From contig NZ_CP028426.1 of the NCBI RefSeq assembly GCF_003010915.2, positions 1,922,001-1,986,000 on the forward strand: a DNA stretch of 64,000 nucleotides. The letters run 5' to 3'. This stretch comes from Gulosibacter molinativorax (GTDB lineage: Bacteria; Actinomycetota; Actinomycetes; Actinomycetales; Microbacteriaceae). Under the pieces are notes generated by a model. The model was not told the origin of the DNA. It searched no databases and was given only the letters and a program-made list of their open reading frames with translations. Both the position numbers and the translations under genes were made by a program. Shown in pieces: positions 17,611 through 26,985 of this stretch; the first letter of the stretch is position 1; the number at the start of each line of letters is the position of its first letter.

Positions 17611-18594
17611 GTTCGTGTCAGCACTCTCTCGCCGCAGCAGCTCTTTCCGATAGGCCGACGGTGTCGTCCCGACCCGGGCGTGAAACTGCTGCGTGAAATG
17701 GGATGCGCTCGAGAAACCACACTCCCGCGCGATGGTCGCGAGCGGGGTGTCGTGGTACCGCTCCTGGCGAAGCATCCTGGATGCGGCACCCACCTTGGCC
17801 GCGACGACCAGACCCCGGAATGTCCGGCCATACTCGGCGAACACCGCCTGCAGCTGACGCGGCGACACGAAGCACTCCTCTGCGAGCGCCGCGAGCGTGA
17901 AGCCACGCTCGACCGCCCGCTCGGCGACGATGTCGACCGCGCGGTCATAGAGCTCACGACGATTCGCGCTGTGGGGCTCCTCGGAACCCGGCACGTCGAA
18001 CGCACCGCGGACCGTTGTCTCGAACAGCGAGATCGCGCCCTCGAGCGCAATTGCACGGCGCCGCGACTCATCCGCAGGGATCTCCTCCAGGAGCCGCAGA
18101 TATTCCGCGAATCCACGCGCGATCGGATCGTCGCCATCGATTTTTCGGGCCACGACGGTCGCAAGCCAGCCGGCGTCAAACGATAGCCGTCGCTCCGGGA
18201 TGATCGTGATCATCCCCACGGTGTCGGTCAAGAAACGGATGCGAACCGGCTCGGAAGCCCGATAGAACGTGAAGTCTCCCGGCAACAGCTCGACCTCGCG
18301 ACCGGACTGCGCCACCGTCGATCGGCCGGTGACCTGCTGGCACACGATCACGGCTGGCTCGGCCGTCGCCGTGAGTTGCTTGCCTCGCCAGGCGTCATGC
18401 GTACCGGCCTCGAATCGCGCCATCCGCACATCCGAGGCCCGCCCCGAGTGAACGGTAAATGCCACGTCGCTCTCTGCGGCATCGCGCATCCGAAACGGCA
18501 GCAGCTGCGCAGCAAACTCGGCCTGCCAAGCCGCAAAACCGGAATCATCTGGCTCTTCACGGCCAACCTCACCCGACTCACGCATCCTCAACAC
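17599..18594 (-). CDS. AraC-family transcriptional regulator
   Basis: 331-residue regulator with an AraC-binding-domain-2-like N-terminus (about 60-200, cupin-like, including LLPGDFTFYRASEPVRI) and a C-terminal AraC double helix-turn-helix (about 220-325; FTLAALAEECFVSPRQLQAVF, then TIARECGFSSASHFTQQF). It is transcribed divergently from the hydrolase/SDR/flavo-oxidase genes, with about 130 bases between starts, and is the likely activator of that cluster. The inducer is unknown. Confidence 0.9.
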   Translation of the reverse strand: MLRMRESGEVGREEPDDSGFAAWQAEFAAQLLPFRMRDAAESDVAFTVHSGRASDVRMARFEAGTHDAWRGKQLTATAEPAVIVCQQVTGRSTVAQSGREVELLPGDFTFYRASEPVRIRFLTDTVGMITIIPERRLSFDAGWLATVVARKIDGDDPIARGFAEYLRLLEEIPADESRRRAIALEGAISLFETTVRGAFDVPGSEEPHSANRRELYDRAVDIVAERAVERGFTLAALAEECFVSPRQLQAVFAEYGRTFRGLVVAAKVGAASRMLRQERYHDTPLATIARECGFSSASHFTQQFHARVGTTPSAYRKELLRRESADTNPAP

Positions 18595-18725
18595 CCCTCA
18601 GCCAACAGTTGTAGGCGAAACCTCGCGCACTATCGATAATGCCATGCGCATTTTCGACAGTCCCGTAAACAGCCCAGGAATAGCGTGGATAGCACTTCCC
18701 CCAATGACGTAAGGAATTCATATCA

Positions 18726-20600
18726 ATGCCGAACAGCAATGATTCAGTCGCGGCGGGCTCGCGCGTCGAACTCTTCCACGAGGACGACAACCGCCTCATT
18801 ATTCCGGGCGCGGACCCGGTTTCTGTCCAGGTGCCCTGGGGCTCGGACCTCGAAGGCGTGTACTTCGACGGCTACCCGCAGCTGATCAAGGACCCTGAGC
18901 TTGAAGCCAAGCCCACGTACGAACTCCGCAAGGAAAAGGATGTGCCGATCGTCCTGCGCGACGGCATCACGATCTACGGCGACGTCTACCGTCCCGACAC
19001 TGACGACGAGGACTCCAAATTCCCAGTCATCCTCTCCTACGGGATTTGGGGCAAGGACGCCCAGGAAGCCGTCGCGTGGAACAAGGACAAGCCGCAGCCC
19101 TACCTCAAGAGCGCGTTCTGGGACGGCTCGATGGAGGCCGGTGACTACACCTACGCCGTGCCCCGCGGCTACGTGCACCTCATCGTTGACCCGCGAGGAA
19201 CCGGTAACTCCGAGGGCGCCTACGCGACCCAGGGTTCGGTGCACAGCCCCGACGACATCCACGACGTGATCCGCTGGGCCGCGAAGCAGCCTTGGAGCAA
19301 CGGCAAGGTCGGCATGATGGGCCCGTCGTCATACTGGCTCTCGCAGGCCGTCGCCGCGAGCGCGAACCCGCCCGAGGAACTCGTCGCGATCCACCCGGAT
19401 GAGCTGCCCTGGTGGGCCAACGACAACCACCACGGCATCTTCGACGCGCTGTTCTACCACATCGAATTCGGTGTGCACGGCAACGACTCGACGCTCCCCC
19501 GCCCGAACCGCGAACTCGCGAAGCCGCTGCCGGAAGCGATGTCGCGTTACTCGGAGGAAGAGCTCAAGGAGCGCGTTGACGAAATCCTCGCGCACCCCGA
19601 CATCCGCTACAACACGAAGTGGTACTCGGGCATGAAGTACCCGATGAAGTCGCCGAACTTCTTCGACACGATGCTCAGCACCTTCCGCCCCGAGCCGATG
19701 CCGGACCCGAGCGAGAACATCACCGTACCGATGTACCTCGGTGTGCCGTGGGGCGTTCGCCTCTACGCGTGGGGCACCTTCCACGTGTGGCGCCGTGCGC
19801 AGACCCCCGAGGGTCAGCGCAAGCTCATCGTCTACCCGGCGGGATACACCCCGCGCCCCTACGTCGACTTCCACGACGAGACCATTCGCTGGTACGACTA
19901 CTGGGCCAAGGGCATCGACAACGGCATCATGGACGAGCCGCCGATCAAGCTCTTCGTCATGGGTAAGAACAAGTGGCGCTTCGAGAGCGAGTGGCCGCTC
20001 TCCCGCACCGAGTGGTCGAAGTACTACCTCCAGCCCGGCGGTGGCCTGTCGGATGCGCAGCCCAGCCAGGATGCGGAGCCCGAGGTTCTCGACTCTCCCG
20101 CGGCTTACGAGACGGGTGATGTGCACTGCCTGCGCTACACGACCGAGCCGTTCGAACAGGAGATGGAAGTCACCGGCCCCGTGTCGCTCCACCTCCAGGC
20201 AGCGATCGACCAGGAAGACACCAACTGGATCGTCGACCTCGTTGACATCCACCCGGACGGCACCCGCCAGACCCTGACGCAGGGCTTCCTCAAGGCCGCG
20301 TTCCGTGCGCTCGATGAAGAAGAGTCACGTCCTGGTGAGCCCGTCCACCCGCGTCAGGCTCCCGAGCCCGTCACTCCGGGCAAGGTCGAAGACTACGAGA
20401 TCCGCTTCATGCCGACCTCGAACGTCTTCCTGCCGGGCCACCGCCTCGAACTCACCGTCCGCAACCAAGACGACGTGCTCAGCCAGCTCGGTAGCTGGGG
20501 CGTCTACATGCTCCCGACCATGACGGCCGTGAAGCACGACATCCACTTCGGTGAGTCCTACCTGAACCTGCCGATCATCCCCGCCAAGTCTGCCGAGTAG
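18726..20600 (+). CDS. CocE/NonD-like alpha/beta hydrolase with atypical catalytic residues
   Basis: 624-residue protein of the CocE/X-Pro dipeptidyl-peptidase (S15) class: alpha/beta hydrolase core, helical insertion, then the C-terminal jelly-roll domain (from about 450; VTGPVSLHLQAA, DLVDIHPDG, LPGHRLELTV). The nucleophile elbow reads GPSSYW (199-204) instead of GxSYxG. The usual WYD acid position reads PWGV (341-344), and the usual GPWSH histidine position reads YPAGY (370-374), so two of three triad residues are not recognisable. It may be inactive, use other residues, or have a special substrate. AAGGA lies ahead of ATG 18726. First gene of a probable operon with an SDR and a phenol-type oxidase. 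Confidence 0.85.
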   Translation: MPNSNDSVAAGSRVELFHEDDNRLIIPGADPVSVQVPWGSDLEGVYFDGYPQLIKDPELEAKPTYELRKEKDVPIVLRDGITIYGDVYRPDTDDEDSKFPVILSYGIWGKDAQEAVAWNKDKPQPYLKSAFWDGSMEAGDYTYAVPRGYVHLIVDPRGTGNSEGAYATQGSVHSPDDIHDVIRWAAKQPWSNGKVGMMGPSSYWLSQAVAASANPPEELVAIHPDELPWWANDNHHGIFDALFYHIEFGVHGNDSTLPRPNRELAKPLPEAMSRYSEEELKERVDEILAHPDIRYNTKWYSGMKYPMKSPNFFDTMLSTFRPEPMPDPSENITVPMYLGVPWGVRLYAWGTFHVWRRAQTPEGQRKLIVYPAGYTPRPYVDFHDETIRWYDYWAKGIDNGIMDEPPIKLFVMGKNKWRFESEWPLSRTEWSKYYLQPGGGLSDAQPSQDAEPEVLDSPAAYETGDVHCLRYTTEPFEQEMEVTGPVSLHLQAAIDQEDTNWIVDLVDIHPDGTRQTLTQGFLKAAFRALDEEESRPGEPVHPRQAPEPVTPGKVEDYEIRFMPTSNVFLPGHRLELTVRNQDDVLSQLGSWGVYMLPTMTAVKHDIHFGESYLNLPIIPAKSAE

Positions 20601-20608
20601 TCGGCGCC

Positions 20609-20680
20609 GTTCGATACGCGGCTGCCGCCACTACTCACGGAGCGACCGCTCGCCGAGTAGCGGCGCAGCCGCGTATCGAG
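20609..20680. repeat. REP-like inverted pair
   Basis: Facing copies of the element: CGATACGCGGCTGCCGCCAC with TACTC at 20612-20636 and its near complement GAGTAGCGGCGCAGCCGCG with TATCG at 20655-20678, forming a large imperfect hairpin between the hydrolase and SDR genes. Confidence 0.85.
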
Positions 20681-20705
20681 GCGGAACTCAAACCCAAGGA
20701 GAATA

Positions 20706-21503
20706 ATGAGCAGCATCGACACTTTTGAAGGCCGCGTCGCGGTTGTCACGGGCGGCGCATCCGGCATCGGCCGAGGCATCGCCGAAGCACTCATCGACAC
20801 TGGCGCGACCGTCGTCATCGCCGATGTCAATGAGGATGGCGCGAAAGCCACCGCCACCGAGATTGGCGCGATCGCGCGCAGCGTGGACGTCACCAACATC
20901 GAAAGCGTCGAGGCTCTCGCTCAGTCGGTACTCGACGAGCTCGGCCGCGTCGACATTGTCGTAAACAATGCCGGCGTCGGCCCACTCATCGAGTTCGAGG
21001 AAGTCACGCTCAAGGACTTCCGCTGGGTCATGGACATCAACTTCTGGGGCGTCGTCAACGGCATGAAGACGTTCCTCCCGACGCTGAAGGCGAACGACAA
21101 CGGCGGCTACATCGTGAACACGGCGTCGCTCGCCGCGGTCGTTCCCGGCCCCGGAACCGCCGCCTACGGCGCATCCAAGGCCGCGATTCTCTCGGTCAGC
21201 GACACAGTCGCGATCGAGCTCGAGGCTGACGGCACCGACAACATCGGCATCTCGGTGCTGATGCCGGCCATGGTGAAGAGCAACATCACCGAGAACGCGC
21301 GCAAGCGCCCCGGATTCGATGCGAAGACCGACGACACGGAGTCGTTCCAGGTCGAATCGCGTGTCCTTGAGGCGCGCGAGGTCGGTGACATGGTCGTGGA
21401 CGCGATCCGCTCGGGTAACCGGTACATCTTCACCCACCCCGAGACGCGCGAGGCCGTTGCCGCGCACCAGGCCGACATCCTTGCCGGCTTCGACCAGCAG
21501 TAA
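20706..21503 (+). CDS. Short-chain dehydrogenase/reductase in catabolic cluster
   Basis: 265-residue classical SDR: TGGASGIG (17-24), NNAG, catalytic YGASK (Y154, K158). Asp at the end of strand 2 (VIADVN) suggests NAD. It follows the hydrolase gene and precedes the flavo-oxidase gene, suggesting oxidation of an alcohol released by the hydrolase or formed by the oxidase. AAGGAG precedes ATG 20706. The substrate is unknown. Confidence 0.88.
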   Translation: MSSIDTFEGRVAVVTGGASGIGRGIAEALIDTGATVVIADVNEDGAKATATEIGAIARSVDVTNIESVEALAQSVLDELGRVDIVVNNAGVGPLIEFEEVTLKDFRWVMDINFWGVVNGMKTFLPTLKANDNGGYIVNTASLAAVVPGPGTAAYGASKAAILSVSDTVAIELEADGTDNIGISVLMPAMVKSNITENARKRPGFDAKTDDTESFQVESRVLEAREVGDMVVDAIRSGNRYIFTHPETREAVAAHQADILAGFDQQ

Positions 21504-21520
21504 ACCCCAGAAGGTCGGTG

Positions 21521-21548
21521 AGTAGCGCGCGAAGCGCGCGTATCGAGG
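21521..21548. repeat. REP-like element, single short copy
   Basis: GAGTAGCGCGCGAAGCGCGC followed by GTATCGAG: a self-complementary copy of the intergenic element between the SDR and oxidase genes. Confidence 0.75.
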
Positions 21549-21674
21549 CGCCGCTGCGCACCTATCCGGCACTTGTCGCGCCCCGAACACTTCACTTCCC
21601 CATCCGTCCGCAACTACCAAAACCAAGGCTCAACCCACACGAGCAGCCGCTCAACGACGAGAGGAACCATCACC

Positions 21675-23273
21675 ATGTCCGAAATCAACCGTCCCATCCC
21701 ACCTGGCGTCTCCGAACAAGACCTCGACGCCGCCCTCGCGGCCTTCGCCTCCGCCATCGGCGACGACAAAGTAACCGTCGACCCGACCGCACTCGCCGAC
21801 TTCGTCGACCCCTATCAGGTCGCCGGCGAATCGACCCTGCTTCCTTCCGCCGCGACCATGCCCGCGACGACGGAGGACGTGCAGGAGATCGTCCGCATCG
21901 CGAACGAGTACAAGGTACCGCTATGGCCCATCAGTCGTGGCAAGAACAACGGCTATGGCGGAGCGGCACCCTGGGTGCGCGGTGCCGTGATGGTCGATTT
22001 CCGCGGGATGCAGGGCATCGAAATCAACGAGGAGCTCGGCTACGCGATGGTCGAGCCTGGTGTGAGCTGGTCCGATCTCCACGCCGCCATCAAGGCTGGG
22101 GATCACAACCTCGTCGCATCCATCGTCGACATCGGCTGGGGCGGCGTCGTCTCGAACACCCTCGACCACGGCCTCACGTACATGCCCTACGCGATCGACC
22201 AGGCCTCGCACTGTGGCTTCGAGGTCGTGCTGCCGAGTGGCGAGGTGTATCGCACGGGCTCGGGTGGCATGGAGAACAACGAGTCCTGGCCGCTGTACAA
22301 GCGCGGCTTCGGCCCCACCACGACCGAGCTCTTCATGCAGTCGAACTACGGCATCGTCACGAAGATGGGCTACTGGCTCATGCCGAAACCCGAGGTCTAC
22401 ATGCCGCTGTGGCTGCAGGCCTGGGACGACGCGCAGATGCCCGCGATCATCGACGCGCTGCGTGAGCTCATGCTCGACGGCACGATCGAGATGCGTCCCC
22501 AGCTCGGCAACACGCTCGCCATCGCCTCGAACATCACTTCGCGCGCCGAGTGGTACGACGGCGTGGGCACGATGCCCGAGGAGATCATCGAAAAGATCGC
22601 GAAGGAATTCAACATCGGTCGTTGGATGATGCGCTTCGCGCTGTACGGCGACGAGGCCGTAGTGGACCACAATTTTGCGAAGCTCAAGAAGCGCTTCGAG
22701 TCGATCCCGTCGGTCGGCGTCATGGGCAATAAGTACGGCGCGGATGAGTGGGAGACACTCCCCGACCCGCACGAGCGCGTGCAGATCGGCGTGCCGAGCC
22801 TCGACCTCTACAAAATGGCTGGCTGGGCCGGTGGCGACGACGGCGGCCACGTCGACTTCGCTCCGGTGATTCCGATGACCTCGCGGAAGGTCGCCGAGGC
22901 TCAGACGCTCATGCGCGGCATGTGTGAGGATGCGGGGCTCGACTATCTCGGAGGATTCATGCCGATCAACGCGCGCTCGACGACGTTCGTCAATCTGATT
23001 CCATTCGACAACCGCAATGCCGATCAGGTGCACACCGCTTATGCGACCGCGAAGAACATGGTCGTCGAGGCTGGTCGCCGCGGGTTTGGCGAGTACCGTG
23101 CCCACTACGCCCTAAGCGAGGCTGTGGTCGACCAGTTCGGCTTCAACAACCACATCCAGCGCCGCTTCAACGAGCAACTCAAGGATGCGATCGATCCGAA
23201 CGGCATTATCGCACCCGGCAAGTCCGGTATCTGGGGCTCGCGCCTGCGCGGCGAGGGGTACCCGCTGGCCTAA
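21675..23273 (+). CDS. Vanillyl-alcohol oxidase-family flavoprotein (eugenol oxidase / 4-cresol dehydrogenase-like)
   Basis: 532-residue FAD enzyme of the VAO family, oxidising para-substituted phenols such as vanillyl alcohol, eugenol or 4-alkylphenols. FAD-binding elements include SRGKNNGYGGAAPW and WGGVVSNTLDHG. The C-terminal cap has GGHVDFAPV, whose His392 lies where eugenol oxidase has its covalent FAD His390, and the end DPNGIIAPGKSGIW is family-typical. Start ATG 21675 (GAGAGGAA upstream) is preferred over an open extension to 21573. With the hydrolase, SDR and AraC regulator it points to catabolism of a phenolic ester or ether; the actual substrate is inference. Confidence 0.92.
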   Translation: MSEINRPIPPGVSEQDLDAALAAFASAIGDDKVTVDPTALADFVDPYQVAGESTLLPSAATMPATTEDVQEIVRIANEYKVPLWPISRGKNNGYGGAAPWVRGAVMVDFRGMQGIEINEELGYAMVEPGVSWSDLHAAIKAGDHNLVASIVDIGWGGVVSNTLDHGLTYMPYAIDQASHCGFEVVLPSGEVYRTGSGGMENNESWPLYKRGFGPTTTELFMQSNYGIVTKMGYWLMPKPEVYMPLWLQAWDDAQMPAIIDALRELMLDGTIEMRPQLGNTLAIASNITSRAEWYDGVGTMPEEIIEKIAKEFNIGRWMMRFALYGDEAVVDHNFAKLKKRFESIPSVGVMGNKYGADEWETLPDPHERVQIGVPSLDLYKMAGWAGGDDGGHVDFAPVIPMTSRKVAEAQTLMRGMCEDAGLDYLGGFMPINARSTTFVNLIPFDNRNADQVHTAYATAKNMVVEAGRRGFGEYRAHYALSEAVVDQFGFNNHIQRRFNEQLKDAIDPNGIIAPGKSGIWGSRLRGEGYPLA

Positions 23274-23281
23274 GGCCAGCT

Positions 23282-23393
23282 GCATCGCGAAGCCGCGTAT
23301 CGAGGTCACCGCACCGTTCGATACGCGGCTTCGCCGCTACTCACGAAGCGTCCGGTCCCGTGTAGTCGCGGAGCGGCTTCGCCGCTCCGCGCG
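23282..23393. repeat. REP-like elements, cluster
   Basis: One inverted partial copy (GAAGCCGCGTATCGAGG, 23287-23303), one full direct copy (TTCGATACGCGGCTTCGCC then GCTACTCACGAAGC) and a nearby palindrome GCGGAGCGGC-TTC-GCCGCTCCGC. They fill the gap before corA. Confidence 0.85.
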
Positions 23394-23451
23394 GCGCGTA
23401 GGCTGGGATGCGCATCCTGACCCCCGACTTCGCGCCGCCGAGGAGAGCTCC

Positions 23452-24612
23452 ATGTTCAATCGACCAACCGAACGGTTCGGGCTTCGGGCTGATCTTCGCC
23501 GACGCAGCGAGCGTCGTGTGCAGCCCGCCGAGGCAAACCCGGGGCGACCAAACTCGATTCTGAATGAGAGCGCCGAGAAAGAGACCGCGCATCCGATCAT
23601 CCGCCTCGTGAGCCACGGCGTCGCTTCCAAGCCGCCCGCGGGCACGACGATCGAGGACGCGCTCGAGTTCGCGGACCAAGACACCGAACACCTGGCGATG
23701 CTGTTCTATCCCGAGCCAGATCCAGAACAGATCGCCGAGCTCGGCACCGCGTGGTCGCTCCACCCCGTGATGCTCGAGGACATCCTGTTGGCCGGGCAGC
23801 GGCCCAAGATCGAGCGGTACGGGGATGTGCTGTTCCTCGTGGTTCGCTCGGCCCGCTACGTCGACGAACTTGAGGAAGTGCAGTTCGCCGAGTTCCACAT
23901 CCTCGTGCGCCGCGGCGCGGTCGCGGTGATCTGTCAGGATAGCCAGTGGCTCGACGGCACCGAGACTCCGGACCTCGACGAAGAGCATCCGTTCGAGACG
24001 ATGCAGCACGACAACTCGATACTCGCAAACGTGAACCTGCTCACGCTCGGTGTCGAGGCGGTCGTCTACCGCGTGATTGACGAGATCGTGGACCGCTACG
24101 AACCGGTGCTGCGAGGCCTCGAGATCGACAAGGAACAGGTCGAGCGCCAGGTATTCGGCGGCGACACGGCAGTAGCCGAACGCATCTACCGCCTGAGCCA
24201 AGAGGTGGTCGACATGCAGCAGACGGTCTCGTCAATGAGCGAGGTGCTGACTGCACTCAAGGGCGGTCACGAGAAGTACCAGATTCCGCCTGAGCTGCAG
24301 AAGTACCTCGACGACGTTGCCGACCACCTCGCGAAGGCCGCGACGCACTCGCGCGACCTCCGAGAGGAACTCGCGCAGATCCTCACCGTGAACTCGACGC
24401 TCGTCGCGCAGCGACAGAACGAGGACATGAAGAAGATCTCCGGCTGGGCCGCAATCCTCTTCGCGCCCACGCTCGTGGGCGCGATCTACGGGATGAACTT
24501 CGACGTCATGCCCGAACTCCATTGGGCGTTTGGCTACCCCATGGCGCTCGGGCTGATGCTCGTGCTGACGGTCGGGCTCTACATCATCTTCAAGCGTTCG
24601 AAGTGGATGTGA
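23452..24612 (+). CDS. corA: CorA-type Mg2+/Co2+ channel
   Basis: 386-residue divalent-cation channel: N-terminal alpha/beta cytosolic domain, long stalk helices (about 190-320), then two C-terminal membrane helices with the selectivity motif YGMNFDVMPE in the loop, and the basic tail FKRSKWM. Forms a pentamer in the membrane. Start ATG 23452 preceded by GAGGAG; an open extension to 23185 runs through REP elements and is rejected. Its 3' end overlaps the convergent GH3 gene by 23 bases. Confidence 0.95.
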   Translation: MFNRPTERFGLRADLRRRSERRVQPAEANPGRPNSILNESAEKETAHPIIRLVSHGVASKPPAGTTIEDALEFADQDTEHLAMLFYPEPDPEQIAELGTAWSLHPVMLEDILLAGQRPKIERYGDVLFLVVRSARYVDELEEVQFAEFHILVRRGAVAVICQDSQWLDGTETPDLDEEHPFETMQHDNSILANVNLLTLGVEAVVYRVIDEIVDRYEPVLRGLEIDKEQVERQVFGGDTAVAERIYRLSQEVVDMQQTVSSMSEVLTALKGGHEKYQIPPELQKYLDDVADHLAKAATHSRDLREELAQILTVNSTLVAQRQNEDMKKISGWAAILFAPTLVGAIYGMNFDVMPELHWAFGYPMALGLMLVLTVGLYIIFKRSKWM

Positions 24613-26761
24613 CCGGGAACGCGTGCGGGGTATCCGCCGCGGACGTCCCGACGTACACCGTGTAATCGCCCTCGACGTCGACGAAGGCGTGCGCTCGATA
24701 ATCCCACACGCCGAACGGGTGGTTGCTCGATTCCGGGTCGATCACGATCGACACCGTTTGCTGCTCGCACGGCTCGAGGTGCACCTTCCGGAACCCGACG
24801 AGCCGCTTCGGCGGCTGCCCGTCCGCCGGAATGCCGACATACACCTGCACGACCTCGGCGCCGGCACGGTCGCCTGTGTTGGTGACCGTCGCCGTCACCG
24901 TGACCCGCGAGCGCACCCCGCCCAGCGCATCCACCTTGACATTAGCGACGTCGAAGGTCGTGTACGAGAGCCCATAGCCGAAGCCAAACAGCGGCTCGAT
25001 ACCCTGCGACTGGAACCAGCGGTAGCCCATGCCTAGGCCCTCGGTGTAGCGGATGACGGGGTAGCCGTCGCCCTCGTCGGTGCCCGGGTAACGCTCGGGA
25101 TGCGCGGCATGTAGCGTGTCTTTGGCGTCGCGCGGGTAGGTGGTCGGCAGTTTGCCGGATGGGGTGACGACGCCAAAGACGAGGTCGGCGACGACGTGGC
25201 CATCCTCGGTGCCCTGATTCCAGACCTCGAGCACGGCCCGCGCATCGTCGATCCATGGCAACAGCACCGGGTTGCTGTCCTTGAGCACCACGACGGTCGC
25301 CGGATTCGCGGTCAGCAGCTCGGCAACCATGCGGTTCTGGTTGTTCGGGAGGAGCGGCTCGGCCATGTCCTCGCCCTCGCTCGCGACGACGCCGGCCATG
25401 ATGACCACTGCGTCCGCGCCCGAGGCGACCATTCGCGCATCCTCGAGGTTCGAGAGGTCATCGGCGACGGTGAAGAGCTCGACCTTGGCCTCCGACCCGA
25501 GCCCCGCGAGCACATCCTGCATGCCTTCGAGCGGCGGGACGGTGTAGAGCGGGTCCACCTTCGACGAGCCGCCGCCGCCGAGGCACGCCTCGGCCGCAAA
25601 CTTTTGCTGGCCGATGATCGCGATGGTGGGCATATTCGGGTCGAGCGGCAGGAGTCCGTCGTTCCTGAGCAGCACGGCCGTCTGCGCGCCGATCTCGCGG
25701 GCCCGCGCGCCGTGGGCCTTAGCGTCAATCTCGCCGGGGGCATAGGTCCGCTCGAACTGTCCGAAGCGGAACATCTGCGTGAAGCGGCGCACGAGTGCGC
25801 GGTCCACCGTCTCGATCTCGAGGCTCGTGTCCTCGAGCGCGCGGAGGATGTTCTCCTCGTTGTACCAGTTCGCATCCGGCATCTCGTGGTCGAGTCCGGC
25901 GTTGAGCGACGGCGCGGCCGAGCGCGCCGACCAGAAGTCCGACTGCACGTAGCCCTCGAAGCCCCATTCACCCCGCAGGATGTCCGTGAGGGTGTGGCGA
26001 TACTCGCTCGCGTACACGCTGCGGATGCGGTTGTACGCGCTCATCATCGCGGCGAGATCCGCGTCCTTCACGACCATCTCGAACGGCAGAAGATAGAGCT
26101 CTCGCAGGACGTGTTCGTCGATCTCGACGCTCGTGCGGAAGCGCTCGAGCTCTTGATCGTTTAGCACGAAGTGCTTCGCCATCGCGATGATGTCGTGCGC
26201 CTGGATTGCCTTCGTGACCTCGATGCCCATGATGCCGCTCAGATACGGGTCCTCCGAGAAATACTCGAAGTTTCGCCCAGCCGTGATCGTGCGGTGGAGG
26301 CACAGGCCGGGGCCCTCGAGCACGTGCTGGCCGAGCGTCGCGGTCTCTGAGCCGATGATGTCGCCGTACTCGTGGGCAAGCTTTGGATCGAACCCGGCCG
26401 CGAGCGCGATCGTCATCGGGAGCGACGTCGCGCTCGGGCTCGGGTAGCCATCGCCCATCCCGACGCCGACCGGGCCGTTCGTGATCCGGAATCGCGGGAT
26501 GCCGAGCTCCTCGATACCCGCGACGTGGCGCTGCACCCGGAACTGATCGGCAGCCTCGCTGAGATCCTCCGGCAGCTCGATGTTGTAAATGTTGATGGTT
26601 TCCATCGCGCCATGCAGCTGCGCGATCTTCTGCTCGATCGTCATCGCCCCGACGAGCAGCTCCGCGCGCTCGCGCGGGGCGCGGCTCGTGTCGCGCCAGG
26701 GTTGCTCGGAATTGCCGTTCGTGTTCGGTTGTTCGGCCTGCTCGGCTCGGTCTTCGGTCAT
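24590..26761 (-). CDS. Glycoside hydrolase family 3 (beta-glucosidase-like)
   Basis: 723-residue GH3 enzyme without a signal peptide, so probably cytosolic. The N-terminal TIM barrel has KHFVLND and the nucleophile region GYVQSDFWSA (Asp of SDF). The second domain carries GLLPLDPNMPTIAIIGQ and GAVVIMAGV-like segments, and a C-terminal fibronectin III-like domain (VTATVTNTGDRAGAEVVQVYV) follows. Likely hydrolyses beta-glucosides or related oligosaccharides. Start ATG 26761 has GAGGAG upstream; 26821 is an alternative. No transporter or regulator of sugars lies next to it. Confidence 0.93.
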   Translation of the reverse strand: MTEDRAEQAEQPNTNGNSEQPWRDTSRAPRERAELLVGAMTIEQKIAQLHGAMETINIYNIELPEDLSEAADQFRVQRHVAGIEELGIPRFRITNGPVGVGMGDGYPSPSATSLPMTIALAAGFDPKLAHEYGDIIGSETATLGQHVLEGPGLCLHRTITAGRNFEYFSEDPYLSGIMGIEVTKAIQAHDIIAMAKHFVLNDQELERFRTSVEIDEHVLRELYLLPFEMVVKDADLAAMMSAYNRIRSVYASEYRHTLTDILRGEWGFEGYVQSDFWSARSAAPSLNAGLDHEMPDANWYNEENILRALEDTSLEIETVDRALVRRFTQMFRFGQFERTYAPGEIDAKAHGARAREIGAQTAVLLRNDGLLPLDPNMPTIAIIGQQKFAAEACLGGGGSSKVDPLYTVPPLEGMQDVLAGLGSEAKVELFTVADDLSNLEDARMVASGADAVVIMAGVVASEGEDMAEPLLPNNQNRMVAELLTANPATVVVLKDSNPVLLPWIDDARAVLEVWNQGTEDGHVVADLVFGVVTPSGKLPTTYPRDAKDTLHAAHPERYPGTDEGDGYPVIRYTEGLGMGYRWFQSQGIEPLFGFGYGLSYTTFDVANVKVDALGGVRSRVTVTATVTNTGDRAGAEVVQVYVGIPADGQPPKRLVGFRKVHLEPCEQQTVSIVIDPESSNHPFGVWDYRAHAFVDVEGDYTVYVGTSAADTPHAFPVTSTSNA

Positions 26762-26877
26762 CCTCGATCTCCTCGCGTTGTCGCTCGTCGTGATCGTGCA
26801 TCGGTTGGATGCGTCGACCACGCCGTTCTATCACCGCGAGGTTCGTGGGAGCTTGGGTTTTCCTGCAGCTGTCGGCT

Positions 26878-26985
26878 TCCTCTCGATACGCCGCGTTATC
26901 GCTCCTCGAGTAGGCCGCAGGCCGTATCGAGAGGCCCGGTCGGTTCGATACAAATCGCTTCGCGATTTACTCACCGACCGTGTTC
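26878..26985. repeat. REP-like elements downstream of hisC
   Basis: Copies CTCGATACGCCGCGTTATCG, GAGTAGGCCGCAGGCCGTAT and TTCGATAC-AAATCGC-TTC-GCGATTT-ACTCA. The last keeps the element's ends but has a different hairpin, as if the stem had been replaced by compensating changes. It overlaps the last codons of hisC. Confidence 0.75.

Noticed and set aside
23185..23451. N-terminal extension of corA
   Set aside because: Reads through REP-like repeats and the end of the previous gene; GAGGAG and ATG at 23452 fit better.
23274..23451. Magnesium riboswitch ahead of corA
   Set aside because: The gap is explained by REP-like elements; no M-box-like layout is visible.
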